DNA of 64,000 nucleotides, taken from assembly GCA_006384855.1 (NCBI GenBank), contig VCJN01000768.1:62001-126000 (forward strand), given 5' to 3'. The translations under genes and the position numbers were made by a program. The notes below the pieces were generated by a model, which saw nothing but the letters and a program-made list of their open reading frames with translations, did no database searches and was not told the DNA's origin. Below, piece by piece: positions 46,903 to 58,979 of the stretch. This stretch comes from Tetraselmis striata. Its lineage: Eukaryota; Chlorophyta; Chlorodendrophyceae; Chlorodendrales; Chlorodendraceae. Within the stretch, counting starts at the first letter, position 1, and each line of letters begins with the position of its first letter.

Positions 46903-47349
46903 GTAGTGTGGGCATTATTGGCGGGAGACGACGACGCGTCGAGGCGGCGGTAACCTCGTAATGCGCTTGTCAACGAGTGAGTAGTCGCGTACTATGGCGG
47001 GTTCACGGAACCTGTACCAGTATCTCTCCCGTACTCGTACCTGAGTACTTTACAGGGAAGCAGCTTACTGTATATGAAAGCTTTATTCCTCGTAGTTTCG
47101 CGCCAGCATGGCAGCCGCGCGATCTATTTTTGAATCCTGGCCAGACGAGGCGCGCGTGCCGCCGTGATGGCCGGTGGGCAGCGGCCGCGCGCGTCGCTCA
47201 CACCTCGACCTGAGCAGCGACCCTCGCGTCAACACGACCGACCGCCGACTCGGCCTCTTGTAGCACACTGTGTTCGCCCCCACGAACTCTACGGAAGTCC
47301 TTCACAAGGCCCCATACCCGTCGACTCCTGACACGAACTTGCCAGCACC

Positions 47350-48744
47350 ATGGCCGAGACAGCTAGCCGCCCGGCTCACAAGTATGCCACGAAGGTATGC
47401 CGCGTGGCTTGCCCCTTCACACCCAGTCGTCGCCGACGGCCGCGTCCCAAAAACTATACTTTACTGTCACAAATAGTAAGCCCTATGTGGCGTCGCTTGA
47501 CGGACCCTGTCACTACTGCTTCGCCTGGTAGTTTGAGACCTAACGGACGATGGATTCCCTGGTCCTGGACCATGGAGCTTCCCCTGGCATGTTGACCCTC
47601 CTAGGGGTCTGGAGGGGGGGGAGGCGGGAGCACAAGCTCTAGATCTCCATCTGTACCGAAGACCGCGTCGGCGGGGAGCAGGCGCACACGGGGGCGGCGA
47701 GGGGGGGGGGGGGGGGCTTCGAGACTGCGTCTCTCACGCCGCCCGCTTATGGTGCTATTATGAACTGGTTTTAGTCGGCCCATTCTCTACTTGTGTTAAG
47801 TAGTCTCGGTCCAGCCGTCGTTAGTCGCCTCGCCAGATACGTCACTGTCTCGACCCGTGCATGAGACAGCGGTCGGTGCGGGATTAAGGAAACAGCTCGG
47901 GTTCGACCACACGAGACTGACCACATGGCTTGCTCTTCCGCGTTCAGGACCTCCCCTTCCGCATCTACATGGGCTACGATTCCCATGAGGACATCACCTT
48001 TGAGGTTGCCAAGTTTTCACTTGAGCAGCGCGCGTCGGTCCCTGTGGAGGTCATCCCCCTGAAGCGCGCGGAGCTGCAAAAGCGCGGTATCTACACACGC
48101 ACGCAGGACCCTAAGCAGAGCACCGAATTCACCTACTGCCGCTTCTTTGTGCCCTACTTGAACAACTACAAGGGCTGGGCCATGTTTGTGGACGATGACT
48201 TCCTGTTCCAGGGCGACATCGCCGACCTGCTAAACAAGATGGATGACAGCAAGGCCATCATGTGCGACTACAAGCCACCGTGTCGCAGAAGCTCGCGGGC
48301 CGCGCACAGAGCCCCTACCCCCGCAAGAACTGGAGCAGCATGGTGCTTTGGAACTGCGGCCACCCTGCCAACGAGCCCGTCAAGCTGAGCTTGATCAACA
48401 CGGAGAGCGGCGCCTACCTGCACCGCTTCTCCTGGATCACCGACGACAACCTCATAGGCGCCGTCCCGTACACCTGGAACTTCCTGGTAGATTGGTACAC
48501 CGTGGAGGAGATGAACGGCAAGCTCCCGGGCGCCATCCACTACACCGAGGGTGGCCCCTGGTTCCCAGATTACAGGAACACCGACTACGCCAAGGAGTGG
48601 TTCGATGAGCTCAAGAAGTACGAGGCCACGCTCGCCAAGCCGCGCCTGCTCTGCCCCTACGAGCTGTTCTCCACAGAGGGCAACAAGCCCCTGGAGGGCT
48701 ACGCCAACTCCGCCGACCTGTGGAGCTGGGACATGGAGGCTTGA
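47350..48744 (+). pseudogene. Glycosyltransferase copy 1, frameshifted
   Basis: It has the same two-exon structure as the intact copy: exon 1 47350-47394 and exon 2 47948-48744. At about 48270 it lacks nine bases (in frame) and then one base relative to the intact copy (AAGCCACCG against AAGCCGACCG). The single-base loss shifts the frame, so a reading from the normal start ends early in an unrelated tail. The downstream part (48262-48744) is still an open 160-codon stretch. Copy 2 has the same lesion. Confidence 0.85.
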
Positions 48745-49171
48745 ACCCTCCGCCGAGGCCTTAGTCCATAACCCCGGAGGGCGCTGACTCGGCATCGAAA
48801 GCTACTCACAAATAAGCAGAACACAGCCGGCAGCCGCAGCTTTGGGCCATTCCTGGCCGATGCAGTGTTGCAGCCGCCTGGGTATCTGGCCACCGCATCA
48901 TATACCATGCAGCCGTGACTCGCCCCTAGATATCCAATCCTGTGGATGGGTGAGACTGCACATGCAGCTGGCGCGCATGCAGTAGTGTGTGCTGGGGCAG
49001 AACCATGCCTACTCTCTACTTAGCACGTCATGAGTGGGACACCAGGCAGTGCCTGCAGCCTTGCCCGATATACCAGCATGATGGATATACATACTGGTAA
49101 CTGAGACATGGCTATATTCAACTCATGCTCGAAATCCAGCCGGAGGAGCTTGGTTTTGCGCGCAGAATAGG

Positions 49172-50060
49172 CACCCGCGGCACCGTCCGAGGCAGCTTCA
49201 CAGCACCTATCTTCGCCCGTCGGTCCGCACTTCACGGTGATGACTCCGCTTGCGCGTCTCCGGCCATGGTCCAAGCCGCACCCCTCCGCCCTCCTTACCC
49301 CAACCAAACCCGCTCCCCTCCCCAATTCCTCAGCCACCCGTACACCACGGCCGGCGCGCTTCCCCGAGTCACCCGCGGCACCGTCCGAGGCAGCTTCACA
49401 GCACCTATCTTCGCCCGTCGGTCCGCACTTCACGGTGATGACTCCGCTTGCGCGTCTCGTCCGGCCATGGTCCAAGCCGCACCCCTCCGCCCCCCTTACC
49501 CCAACCACAATCCCCGCTCCCCTCCCTAACCCGGAAGCCACTCCACCGCCGGCGCGCATCCCCGAGTCACCCGCGGCACCGTCCGAGGCAGCTTCACAAC
49601 ACCTATCTTCACCCGTCGGTCCGCACTTCACTGTGATGACTCCGCTTGCGCGTCTCCGGCCATGGTCCAAGCCGCACCCCTCCGCCCCCCTTACCCCAAC
49701 CACACCCGCTCCCCTCCCCAATTTCTCAGCCACCCGTACACCACCGCCGCCGCGCGCGCATCCCCGAGTCACCCGCGGCACCTACCGTCCGAGGCAGCTT
49801 CACAGCACCTATCTTCGCCCGTCGGTCCGCACTTCACGGTGATGACTCCGCTTGCGCGTCTCCGGCCAGGGTTCAAGCCGCACCCCTCCGCCTCCCTTAC
49901 CCCAACGACACCCGCTCCCCTCCCCAACCCCGCAGCCACACCACCGCCGGCGCGCATCCCCGAGTCACCCGCGGCACCTACCGTCCGAGGCAGCTTCACA
50001 TCACCTATCTTCGCCCGTCGGTCCGCACTTCACGGTGATGACTCCGCATGCATGCGCGCC
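49172..50060 (+). repeat. Minisatellite of about 198 bp, five copies, in unit 1
   Basis: CACCCGCGG recurs at 49172, 49370, 49568, 49770 and 49966. Each copy carries CCGTCCGAGGCAGCTTCACA and TCCGCACTTCAC. The long open frames in this region are by-products of its composition. Confidence 0.9.
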
Positions 50061-50708
50061 CGCCCGCAGCGGTATGCGTCGCACCGCCAACTCCAGAAGA
50101 CTCAAGACCTGGAGACGGAGGCGGCGCTAATTCTCGCGTGGGCTTCAGGCAGCTTTAGTAGTCGTACTTAGCGCTAGTATTTTGCAGCTTGCGCTTTTGT
50201 AATTCAAATAACTAGTAGTGTGGGCCTTGAGTTGGCGGGAGACGACGACGCGTCGCGAGGCGGCAGTCGTCGATAACCTCGTACAGCGCTCGTCAACGAG
50301 CGAGTAGTCGCGCACCAGTGCTATGGGTTCAGGGGAACCTATACCAGTATCTCTCGTCCCTTTTTGTAATTCACACCAGTATCTCTCCCGTACTCGTACC
50401 TGAGAACTGGACAGAGAAGCTGCTTACTGTATATGAAAGCTTTATTCCTCGTAGTTTCGCGCCAGCATGGCAGCCGCGCGATCTATTTTTGAATCCTGGC
50501 CAGACGAGGCGCGCGTGCCGCCGTGATGGCCGGTGGGCAGCGGCCGCGCGCGTCGCTCACACCTCGACCTGAGCAGCGACCCTCGCGTCAACACGACCGA
50601 CCGCCGACTCGGCCTCTTGTAGCACACTGTGTTCGCCCCCACGAACTCTACGGAAGTCCTTCACAAGGCCCCGTACCCGTCGACTCCTGACACGAACTTG
50701 CCAGCACC

Positions 50709-52107
50709 ATGGCCGAGACAGCTAGCCGCCCGGCTCACAAGTATGCCACGAAGGTATGCCGCGTGGCTTGCCCCTTCACACCCAGTCGTCGCCGACGGCC
50801 GCGTCCCAAAAACTATACTTTACTGTCACAAATAGTAAGCCCTATGTGGCGTCGCTTGACGGACCCTGTCACTACTGCTTCGCCTGGTAGTTTGAGACCT
50901 AACGGACGATGGATTCCCTGGTCCTGGACCATGGAGCTTCCCCTGGCATGTCGACCCTCCTAGGGGTCTGGAGGGGGGGGAGGCGGGAGCACAAGCTCTA
51001 GATCTCCATCTGTACCGAAGACCGCGTCGGCGGGGAGCAGGCGCACACGGGGGCGGCGAGGGGGGGGGGGGGGGGGGGGCTTCGAGACTGCGTCTCTCAC
51101 GCCGCCCGCTTATGGTGCTATTATGAACTGGTTTTAGTCGGCCCATTCTCTACTTGTGTTAAGTAGTCTCGGTCCAGCCGTCGTTAGTCGCCTCGCCAGA
51201 TACGTCACTGTCTCGACCCGTGCATGAGACAGCGGTCGGTGCGGGATTAAGGAAACAGCTCGGGTTCGACCACACGAGACTGACCACATGGCTTGCTCTT
51301 CCGCGTTTAGGACCTCCCCTTCCGCATCTACATGGGCTACGATTCCCATGAGGACATCACCTTTGAGGTTGCCAAGTTTTCACTTGAGCAGCGCGCGTCG
51401 GTCCCTGTGGAGGTCATCCCCCTGAAGCGCGCGGAGCTGCAAAAGCGCGGTATCTACACACGCACGCAGGACCCTAAGCAGAGCACCGAATTCACCTACT
51501 GCCGCTTCTTTGTGCCCTACTTGAACAACTACAAGGGCTGGGCCATGTTTGTGGACGATGACTTCCTGTTCCAGGGCGACATCGCCGACCTGCTAAACAA
51601 GATGGATGACAGCAAGGCCATCATGTGCGACTACAAGCCACCGTGTCGCAGAAGCTCGCGGGCCGCGCACAGAGCCCCTACCCCCGCAAGAACTGGAGCA
51701 GCATGGTGCTTTGGAACTGCGGCCACCCTGCCAACGAGCCCGTCAAGCTGAGCTTGATCAACACGGAGAGCGGCGCCTACCTGCACCGCTTCTCCTGGAT
51801 CACCGACGACAACCTCATAGGCGCCGTCCCGTACACCTGGAACTTCCTGGTAGATTGGTACACCGTGGAGGAGATGAACGGCAAGCTCCCGGGCGCCATC
51901 CACTACACCGAGGGTGGCCCCTGGTTCCCAGATTACAGGAACACCGACTACGCCAAGGAGTGGTTCGATGAGCTCAAGAAGTACGAGGCCACGCTCGCCA
52001 AGCCGCGCCTGCTCTGCCCCTACGAGCTGTTCTCCACAGAGGGCAACAAGCCCCTGGAGGGCTACGCCAACTCCGCCGACCTGTGGAGCTGGGACATGGA
52101 GGCTTGA
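50709..52107 (+). pseudogene. Glycosyltransferase copy 2, frameshifted
   Basis: Exon 1 is 50709-50753 and exon 2 is 51311-52107. It carries the same nine-base and one-base deletions as copy 1, so the two were duplicated after the lesion arose, or were made uniform by gene conversion. The acceptor reads TTTAG instead of TTCAG. Confidence 0.85.
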
Positions 52108-52534
52108 ACCCTCCGCCGAGGCCTTAGTCCATAACCCCGGAGGGCGCTGACTCGGCATCGAAAGCTACTCACAAATAAGCAGAACACAGCCGGCAGCCGC
52201 AGCTTTGGGCCATTCCTGGCCGATGCAGTGTTGCAGCCGCCTGGGTATCTGGCCACCGCATCATATACCATGCAGCCGTGACTCGCCCCTAGATATCCAA
52301 TCCTGTGGATGGGTGAGACTGCACATGCAGCTGGCGCGCATGCAGTAGTGTGTGCTGGGGCAGAACCATGCCTACTCTCTACTTAGCACGTCATGAGTGG
52401 GACACCAGGCAGTGCCTGCAGCCTTGCCCGATATACCAGCATGATGGATATACATACTGGTAACTGAGACATGGCTATATTCAACTCATGCTCGAAATCC
52501 AGCCGGAGGAGCTTGGTTTTGCGCGCAGAATAGG

Positions 52535-53423
52535 CACCCGCGGCACCGTCCGAGGCAGCTTCACAGCACCTATCTTCGCCCGTCGGTCCGCACTTCACGG
52601 TGATGACTCCGCTTGCGCGTCTCCGGCCATGGTCCAAGCCGCACCCCTCCGCCCTCCTTACCCCAACCAAACCCGCTCCCCTCCCCAATTCCTCAGCCAC
52701 CCGTACACCACGGCCGGCGCGCTTCCCCGAGTCACCCGCGGCACCGTCCGAGGCAGCTTCACAGCACCTATCTTCGCCCGTCGGTCCGCACTTCACGGTG
52801 ATGACTCCGCTTGCGCGTCTCGTCCGGCCATGGTCCAAGCCGCACCCCTCCGCCCCCCTTACCCCAACCACAATCCCCGCTCCCCTCCCTAACCCGGAAG
52901 CCACTCCACCGCCGGCGCGCATCCCCGAGTCACCCGCGGCACCGTCCGAGGCAGCTTCACAACACCTATCTTCACCCGTCGGTCCGCACTTCACTGTGAT
53001 GACTCCGCTTGCGCGTCTCCGGCCATGGTCCAAGCCGCACCCCTCCGCCCCCCTTACCCCAACCACACCCGCTCCCCTCCCCAATTTCTCAGCCACCCGT
53101 ACACCACCGCCGCCGCGCGCGCATCCCCGAGTCACCCGCGGCACCTACCGTCCGAGGCAGCTTCACAGCACCTATCTTCGCCCGTCGGTCCGCACTTCAC
53201 GGTGATGACTCCGCTTGCGCGTCTCCGGCCAGGGTTCAAGCCGCACCCCTCCGCCTCCCTTCCCCCAACGACACCCGCTCCCCTCCCCAACCCCGCAGCC
53301 ACACCACCGCCGGCGCGCATCCCCGAGTCACCCGCGGCACCTACCGTCCGAGGCAGCTTCACATCACCTATCTTCGCCCGTCGGTCCGCACTTCACGGTG
53401 ATGACTCCGCATGCATGCGCGCC
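52535..53423 (+). repeat. Minisatellite of about 198 bp, five copies, in unit 2
   Basis: The same array as in unit 1, shifted by 3363 bases, with only a base or two of difference (for example near 53259). Confidence 0.9.
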
Positions 53424-53579
53424 CGCCCGCAGCGGTATGCGTCGCACCGCCAACTCCAGAAGACTCAAGACCTGGAGACGGAGGCGGCGCTAATTCTCGC
53501 GTGGGCTTCAGGCAGCTTTAGTAGTCGTACTTAGCGCTAGTATTTTGCAGCTTGCGCTTTTGTAATTCAAATAACTAGT

Positions 53580-55915
53580 AGTGTGGGCCTTGAGTTGGCG
53601 GGAGACGACGACGCGTCGCGAGGCGGCAGTCGTCGATAACCTCGTACAGCGCTCGTCAACGAGCGAGTAGTCGCGCACCAGTGCTATGGGTTCAGGGGAA
53701 CCTATACCAGTATCTCTCGTCCCTTTTTGTAATTCACACCAGTATCTCTCCCGTACTCGTACCTGAGAACTGGACAGAGAAGCTGCTTACTGTATATGAA
53801 AGCTTTATTCCTCGTAGTTTCGCGCCAGCATGGCAGCCGCGCGATCTATTTTTGAATCCTGGCCAGACGAGGCGCGCGTGCCGCCGTGATGGCCGGTGGG
53901 CAGCGGCCGCGCGCGTCGCTCACACCTCGACCTGAGCAGCGACCCTCGCGTCAACACGACCGACCGCCGACTCGGCCTCTTGTAGCACACTGTGTTCGCC
54001 CCCACGAACTCTACGGAAGTCCTTCACAAGGCCCCGTACCCGTCGACTCCTGACACGAACTTGCCAGCACCATGGCCGAGACAGCTAGCCGCCCGGCTCA
54101 CAAGTATGCCACGAAGGTATGCCGCGTGGCTTGCCCCTTCACACCCAGTCGTCGCCGACGGCCGCGTCCCAAAAACTATACTTTACTGTCACAAATAGTA
54201 AGCCCTATGTGGCGTCGCTTGACGGACCCTGTCACTACTGCTTCGCCTGGTAGTTTGAGACCTAACGGACGATGGATTCCCTGGTCCTGGACCATGGAGC
54301 TTCCCCTGGCATGTCGACCCTCCTAGGGGTCTGGAGGGGGGGGAGGCGGGAGCACAAGCTCTAGATCTCCATCTGTACCGAAGACCGCGTCGGCGGGGAG
54401 CAGGCGCACACGGGGGCGGCGAGAGGGGGGGGGGGGGGGGGGGGGAGGGCTTCGAGACTGCGTCTCTCACGCCGCCCGCTTATGGTGCTATTGTGAACTG
54501 GTTTTAGTCGGCCCATTCTCTACTTGTGTTGGGTAGTCTCGATCCAGCCGTCGTTAGTCGCCTCGCCAGATACGTCACTGTCTCGACCCGTGCATGAGAC
54601 AGCGGTCGGTGCGGGATTAAGGAAACAGCTCGGGTTCGACCACACGAGACTGACCACATGGCTTGCTCTTCCGCGTTCAGGACCTCCCCTTCCGCATCTA
54701 CATGGGCTACGATTCCCATGAGGACATCACCTTTGAGGTTGCCAAGTTTTCACTTGAGCAGCGCGCGTCGGTCCCTGTGGAGGTCATCCCCCTGAAGCGC
54801 GCGGAGCTGCAAAAGCGCGGTATCTACACACGCACGCAGGACCCTAAGCAGAGCACCGAATTCACCTACTGCCGCTTCTTTGTGCCCTACTTGAACAACT
54901 ACAAGGGCTGGGCCATGTTTGTGGACGATGACTTCCTGTTCCAGGGCGACATCGCCGACCTGCTGGACCAGATCGATGACAGCAAGGCCATCATGTGCGT
55001 CCAGCACGACTACAAGCCGACCGTGTCGCAGAAGCTCGCGGGTCGCGCACAGAGCCCCTACCCCCGCAAGAACTGGAGCAGCATGGTGCTTTGGAACTGC
55101 GGCCACCCTGCCAACGAGCCCGTCAAGCTGAGCCTGATCAACGCGGAGAGCGGCGCCTACCTGCACCGCTTCTCCTGGATCACCGACGACAACCTCATAG
55201 GCGCCGTCCCGTACACCTGGAACTTCCTGGTAGATTGGTACACCGTGGAGGAGATGAACGGCAAGCTCCCGGGCGCCATCCACTACACCGAGGGTGGCCC
55301 CTGGTTCCCAGATTACAGGAACACCGACTACGCCAAGGAGTGGTTCGATGAGCTCAAGAAGTACGAGGCCACGCTCGCCAAGCCGCGCCTGCTCTGCCCC
55401 TACGAGCTGTTCTCCACAGAGGGCAACAAGCCCCTGGAGGGCTACGCCAACTCCGCCGACCTGTGGAGCTGGGACATGGAGGCTTGAACCCTCCGCCGAG
55501 GCCTTAGTCCATAACCCCGGAGGGCGCTGACTCGGCATCGAAAGCTACTCACAAATAAGCAGAACACAGCCGGCAGCCGCAGCTTTGGGCCATTCCTGGC
55601 CGATGCAGTGTTGCAGCCGCCTGGGTATCTGGCCACAGCATCATATACCATGCAGCTGTGACTCGCCCCTGGATATCCAATCCTGTGGATGGGTGAGACT
55701 GCACATGCAGATGGCGCGCATGCAGTAGTGTGTGCTGGGGCAGAACCATGCCTACTCTCTACTTAGCACGTCATGAGCGGGACACCGGGCAGTGCCTGCA
55801 GCCTTGCCCGATATACCAGCATGATGGATATACATACTGGTAACTGAGACATGGCTATATTTAACTCATGCTCGAAATCCAGCCTGAGAAGCTTGGTTTT
55901 GCGCGCAGAATAGGC
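53580..55915 (+). repeat. Tandem unit 3, without the minisatellite end
   Basis: Third copy, matching units 1 and 2 up to GCGCGCAGAATAGG at about 55914, where they continue into the minisatellite but this one enters unique sequence. That point is therefore the duplication boundary. Confidence 0.9.
54072..55487 (+). CDS. Glycosyltransferase with nucleotide-sugar transferase fold, intact copy
   Basis: Two exons, 54072-54116 (MAETASRPAHKYATK) and 54681-55487, give 283 residues. The intron starts GTATGC and ends TTCAG, and the frame is kept. Sequence evidence: RIYMGYDSHED near the start, TEFTYCRFFVPYLNNYKGWA, the DxD-type metal and nucleotide-sugar site MFVDDDFLFQGDIADLLDQ, and later MVLWNCGHPAN, SWITDDNLIGAVPYTWNFLV and IHYTEGGPWFPDY. 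This pattern fits GT-A fold transferases like GT8 (YxG-S, DxD, HxxGxxKPW). There is no signal peptide or membrane segment, so a cytosolic enzyme is likely. Donor and acceptor are unknown. It is the only intact member of the tandem triplication; upstream copies share a frameshift. Confidence 0.82.
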
Positions 55916-56341
55916 TCTGGTAAGCACACACAGTGGGAGAGGTGCGTCTGCATCAGCATCAGCGAAACAACCATGGTGCGATACAAATTGACATTGCGTG
56001 CGCTGCCCCTGCAGCAGGTCATGCTGTGGCATGCAGGCAGGGATGTGCGCGAAGCGGGGCAAATCCTGTACTAGTCCCATGAAGAACTGCTTGCGATGAC
56101 AAGTCTCAATGTAGCATATTGCTGTTGGCTTTGTAGTGCAGTATAAAGAGAGTCCCGGCGCGCATGCGCAGGGATGTGATGGGAGAGGTCATCGTATATG
56201 AAACACTTCTGGGGGATAACACTGGGTGGGATAGCAAATGCATCTCATTAGCATGTAGATGTGCAAAGCACGTGACTAAACACATAAAAGCATCAAGATG
56301 GCAGCATGAGTAGCAGCAGCATCTTCATCAGTCCTGTGGTC

Positions 56342-56447
56342 ACCAGTACATGGCGAAGTCGGAGACATGGTAGATGGGCTGGGGGATCCCATTCAACAGT
56401 GAGACCGCCCATTCATCACTAGGGTAGTGTTTGGCCGCTGATCCTCG
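56342..56447 (-). CDS. Candidate terminal exon of an unidentified gene
   Basis: On the minus strand this reads GSAAKHYPSDEWAVSLL, then NGIPQPIYHVSDFAMYW and a stop. The amino-acid mix, ending and clean termination look like a real C-terminus, but I could not find the exons before it or name a family. An acceptor could be the AG just before GATCAGCGG at about 56440. It may be a relic of a gene broken by the neighbouring duplication. Confidence 0.3.
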
Positions 56448-57180
56448 AACGGTACCGACAGCATTCAGACAGGCAGTTTAAAGCCGAGGCCATAGTGACT
56501 GGTGACCTGGACCTAGTTGAGAATAGTGAAATGGCTGTCATGTGATCTGTTGGGTGAAACACTGCAGGTGCTAAGGATGGATCCTTGGCATTTTGGTTAG
56601 TGCTGCGCTGGACATTATTCTCCTCAGTTGTAAACTCATCGCATGCGCAGCAAATAGGCAATGCATCACCTTCTATGAGCCGCCGTGCTTACCTTATCGC
56701 TGAAATGGCGGGGGGGGGGGGGGGGGGGGGGGCAGATAGCTAAATACAAGGGTCGGTGCTCTCCGGTCCAGGATATAGACACAGCTTGGGTGACATCAGA
56801 CTCCCACTGGCGCAGTGCGTAGCCACTCCGTTCATTGCTGAACTCCGTACGAGATAAAACAGAGTAGCAATGGATCTTTGGGTGATTTCTTTGGCTGTTG
56901 GAGCAGCTTTGGGGAGTGCACACAGGAACAAGGACAGCAGAGTGCACGAGCAGTGCTGCGTATATGATATATGAACGTGGCGGTATGGTGCAAAACTAGG
57001 GGAAGTGAGCGATCGGTGCAAGCTCGCACGCTGATGATGACGTACAAGAGCTCGAAACTGTGTGCGGCATTATGAGCGCGCACGGCAGTGTGCGGCATTA
57101 CGAGGGCCCCTGGGTGGTGGGTGAAATGATTGTCATGTGCAATGGGCATTCTTTGCGTATTTACATGCAGCCACCGCGCT

Positions 57181-57185
57181 TTACA
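57181..57185 (-). promoter_or_regulatory. TGTAA polyadenylation signal of the bZIP gene
   Basis: TTACA on the plus strand, 95 bases past the bZIP stop. A second copy lies at 57161-57165. Confidence 0.5.
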
Positions 57186-57279
57186 TAGTTGTAAATAAGA
57201 TGGCTGTCTGGGAGAGTGGAACGGAATGGAGGGTGATGATAACGAGGGGTAGGGGGAGTGGGGGCAGCCCACAGCATGA

Positions 57280-58413
57280 TCACATAACCGGGCTGAATCC
57301 CTGCATGCTTGAGTACTCAGCGTTACCCATGGCAGGGAATCGCTTCTGCGCTGCCTTGGCGAGGTGGATGACATCGCACATGAGGGGAAACGCGGTGATC
57401 AGCATGCGAGCCGCCTGGACGGGGGTGAGCAGGCCGCGGCAGACGGTGCGCATCAGTTCGAACAGCACGTTCTGCTGCCGGATCAGGCTGTCCTTGTACA
57501 TGGCCACCGCCTCCTGGCTCTTGAGAAAGTCGGTCGCGCGCTTGATGGAGTATATACCGGTGAGCTCTGCTGCGTTGGTACTCGTGACATTCTGGACGCG
57601 GATGCGGTCTGCCATCATCTCCTTCAGATTGCTCAGGTAGGCCTGGTACAGGTTCCATATCTGGATGGACTGCTCCGGCGTGAGCTCTATCTGCTGGACA
57701 ATGCGATCGTAGAGGTTGTCTAGCCACGTGGCGGACTCGGCCTCCGAGACCTTCTTCGCGCTTTCGTCGTGGGCATTCACCAGCCACTTCAGAAGCGAAC
57801 TGGAGCCCTCCAGCAGCACCGCGTCCACCTGCTGGAACAAGCTGGCGACGAGGTTATCCAGCTGCTGCAACGCGGAGCCGTCCAGATCGGTGCCTGCGTC
57901 CAGCTTGGCAAGACACTCTGAAAGGCGCTTGACGTACAGGCCGTGCATGTCGCTCAGCGCAAGCAGCAGGCGGCTGTCGTCCGTCAGTCGCTCGCTAGCC
58001 AGTACCACCGCCAGCTGCTGCCCCTCCGGCCCAAAGACTGTGATCGTGCCGCTGTTCGCGCCGCCGACCTCCTTTATCTTCTGGCTCATGACATGGCCAC
58101 GCTCGCGCATCACCCTCAGTTGTTCATCCTTCACTGTCAGCACGCTCTCCAGGAGGCTGTTACGAGTGTCCAGGTCGTGCTTCGTCACCGTGAGTTTCTG
58201 CACCGACTCCGTGAGCTCCTTTATCTGCTCCTGCAGCGTGTTCACCCGCTGTTTTTGCCGCTCGCGGAAGCGCCGCTGCGCCAGCCGGTTCTTCTCCTGC
58301 TGCTTCGACCCCTTACCGCCCGCGCCACCTTCGCTGCCGCCATCATCGCCACCGCTCGTCTCAGGAAGGCGGTCGTCGTCTCCGTCGGCGCTGAGTTCCT
58401 GACGGTCGCTCAT
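57280..58413 (-). CDS. bZIP transcription factor, intronless
   Basis: A single open frame of 377 residues from an ATG at 58413. After an acidic, Gly-rich N-terminus comes the basic region NRLAQRRFRERQKQR (N42 and R50 in the N-x7-R spacing), then a leucine zipper with Leu at 60, 67, 74, 81 and 88, exactly every seventh residue. It should therefore bind DNA as a dimer in the nucleus. The remaining 280 residues are helical, including DDSRLLLALSDMHGLYVKRL and ELTPEQSIQIWNLYQAYLSN, a layout I associate with algal bZIP proteins of unknown role. The absence of introns is unusual here, since other long host genes in the window are split. TGTAA signals follow the stop. Target genes cannot be inferred. 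Confidence 0.92.
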   Translation of the reverse strand: MSDRQELSADGDDDRLPETSGGDDGGSEGGAGGKGSKQQEKNRLAQRRFRERQKQRVNTLQEQIKELTESVQKLTVTKHDLDTRNSLLESVLTVKDEQLRVMRERGHVMSQKIKEVGGANSGTITVFGPEGQQLAVVLASERLTDDSRLLLALSDMHGLYVKRLSECLAKLDAGTDLDGSALQQLDNLVASLFQQVDAVLLEGSSSLLKWLVNAHDESAKKVSEAESATWLDNLYDRIVQQIELTPEQSIQIWNLYQAYLSNLKEMMADRIRVQNVTSTNAAELTGIYSIKRATDFLKSQEAVAMYKDSLIRQQNVLFELMRTVCRGLLTPVQAARMLITAFPLMCDVIHLAKAAQKRFPAMGNAEYSSMQGFSPVM

Positions 58414-58979
58414 GTTTTCAAGCGTGAAGCAAGGAAGATACGCTGTGTCCCGTGAAGGAGCTGCGAAGGTACGGGTGAGCTGGCAGCTACCTCGTACCCG
58501 CGTAGCGGGTGGTCCGAACAGGATCGGCGAGGGGGCGGCGCAACAAGGACAAGGGTTTGGAGCGGGGCAGCCGAAGTCCTGCAGAGTATGGTACTAGCAA
58601 TTGCTCTCGATTGGCCGTATTCGATGTTCGCATCCGACTAGGTAATCTCGACGGGGGTTGGCGGGAAGTTGCGTGCTGGGTTGTGGGTGAGCATCGCGAT
58701 GACTAAGACGATGGGGCGGGTACCGCCCGTAGCAGGGGCTACCCCTGGTAGCACACTAGCACTACCCGCGTGGTACTACCTCGTACTTGGCGCTTGAGTG
58801 ATACCTAGTGCTCATCGCATCTAGAATTAGCCGCTATTTTGCCCCTTCCTGCCGCCCGTAGTACTTTGCTTTCCCCCGAATCTTCTCCGTGTTGTAAAAG
58901 ATAATTACCCGGGTACATGAGCTAGCAGCACAAGGCGATAAAAGCAAATAACCCATCACTACCCGCCGGGTAGTGATGG

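Larger units (their letters stand above)
46903..50216 (+). repeat. Tandem unit 1 (glycosyltransferase unit)
   Basis: First copy of a unit of about 3363 bp, beginning AGTGTGGGC. Its first 150 bases are diverged and shortened relative to unit 2; the rest is almost identical. Confidence 0.9.
50217..53579 (+). repeat. Tandem unit 2
   Basis: Second copy, 3363 bases downstream of the first, nearly identical over the shared length, including the glycosyltransferase lesion and the minisatellite. Confidence 0.95.
55916..57279. other. Intergenic, with one candidate exon
   Basis: No full gene is recognised. A G-run lies at 56708-56731. A protein-like minus-strand stretch at 56342-56447 is listed separately. 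TTACA at 57161-57165 and 57181-57185 are TGTAA signals for the minus-strand bZIP gene. Confidence 0.5.

Noticed and set aside
49020..50171. Long open frames across the minisatellite (up to 253 codons, both strands)
   Set aside because: They arise because the repeat lacks stop codons in several frames. Translations are repetitive and frame-independent.
49172..53423. CRISPR-like array
   Set aside because: The repeats are about 198 bp without separate unique spacers and lie in a eukaryotic genome; it is a minisatellite.
54750..55538. 262-codon minus-strand frame across the glycosyltransferase
   Set aside because: Antisense shadow of the intact plus-strand gene in GC-rich codons.
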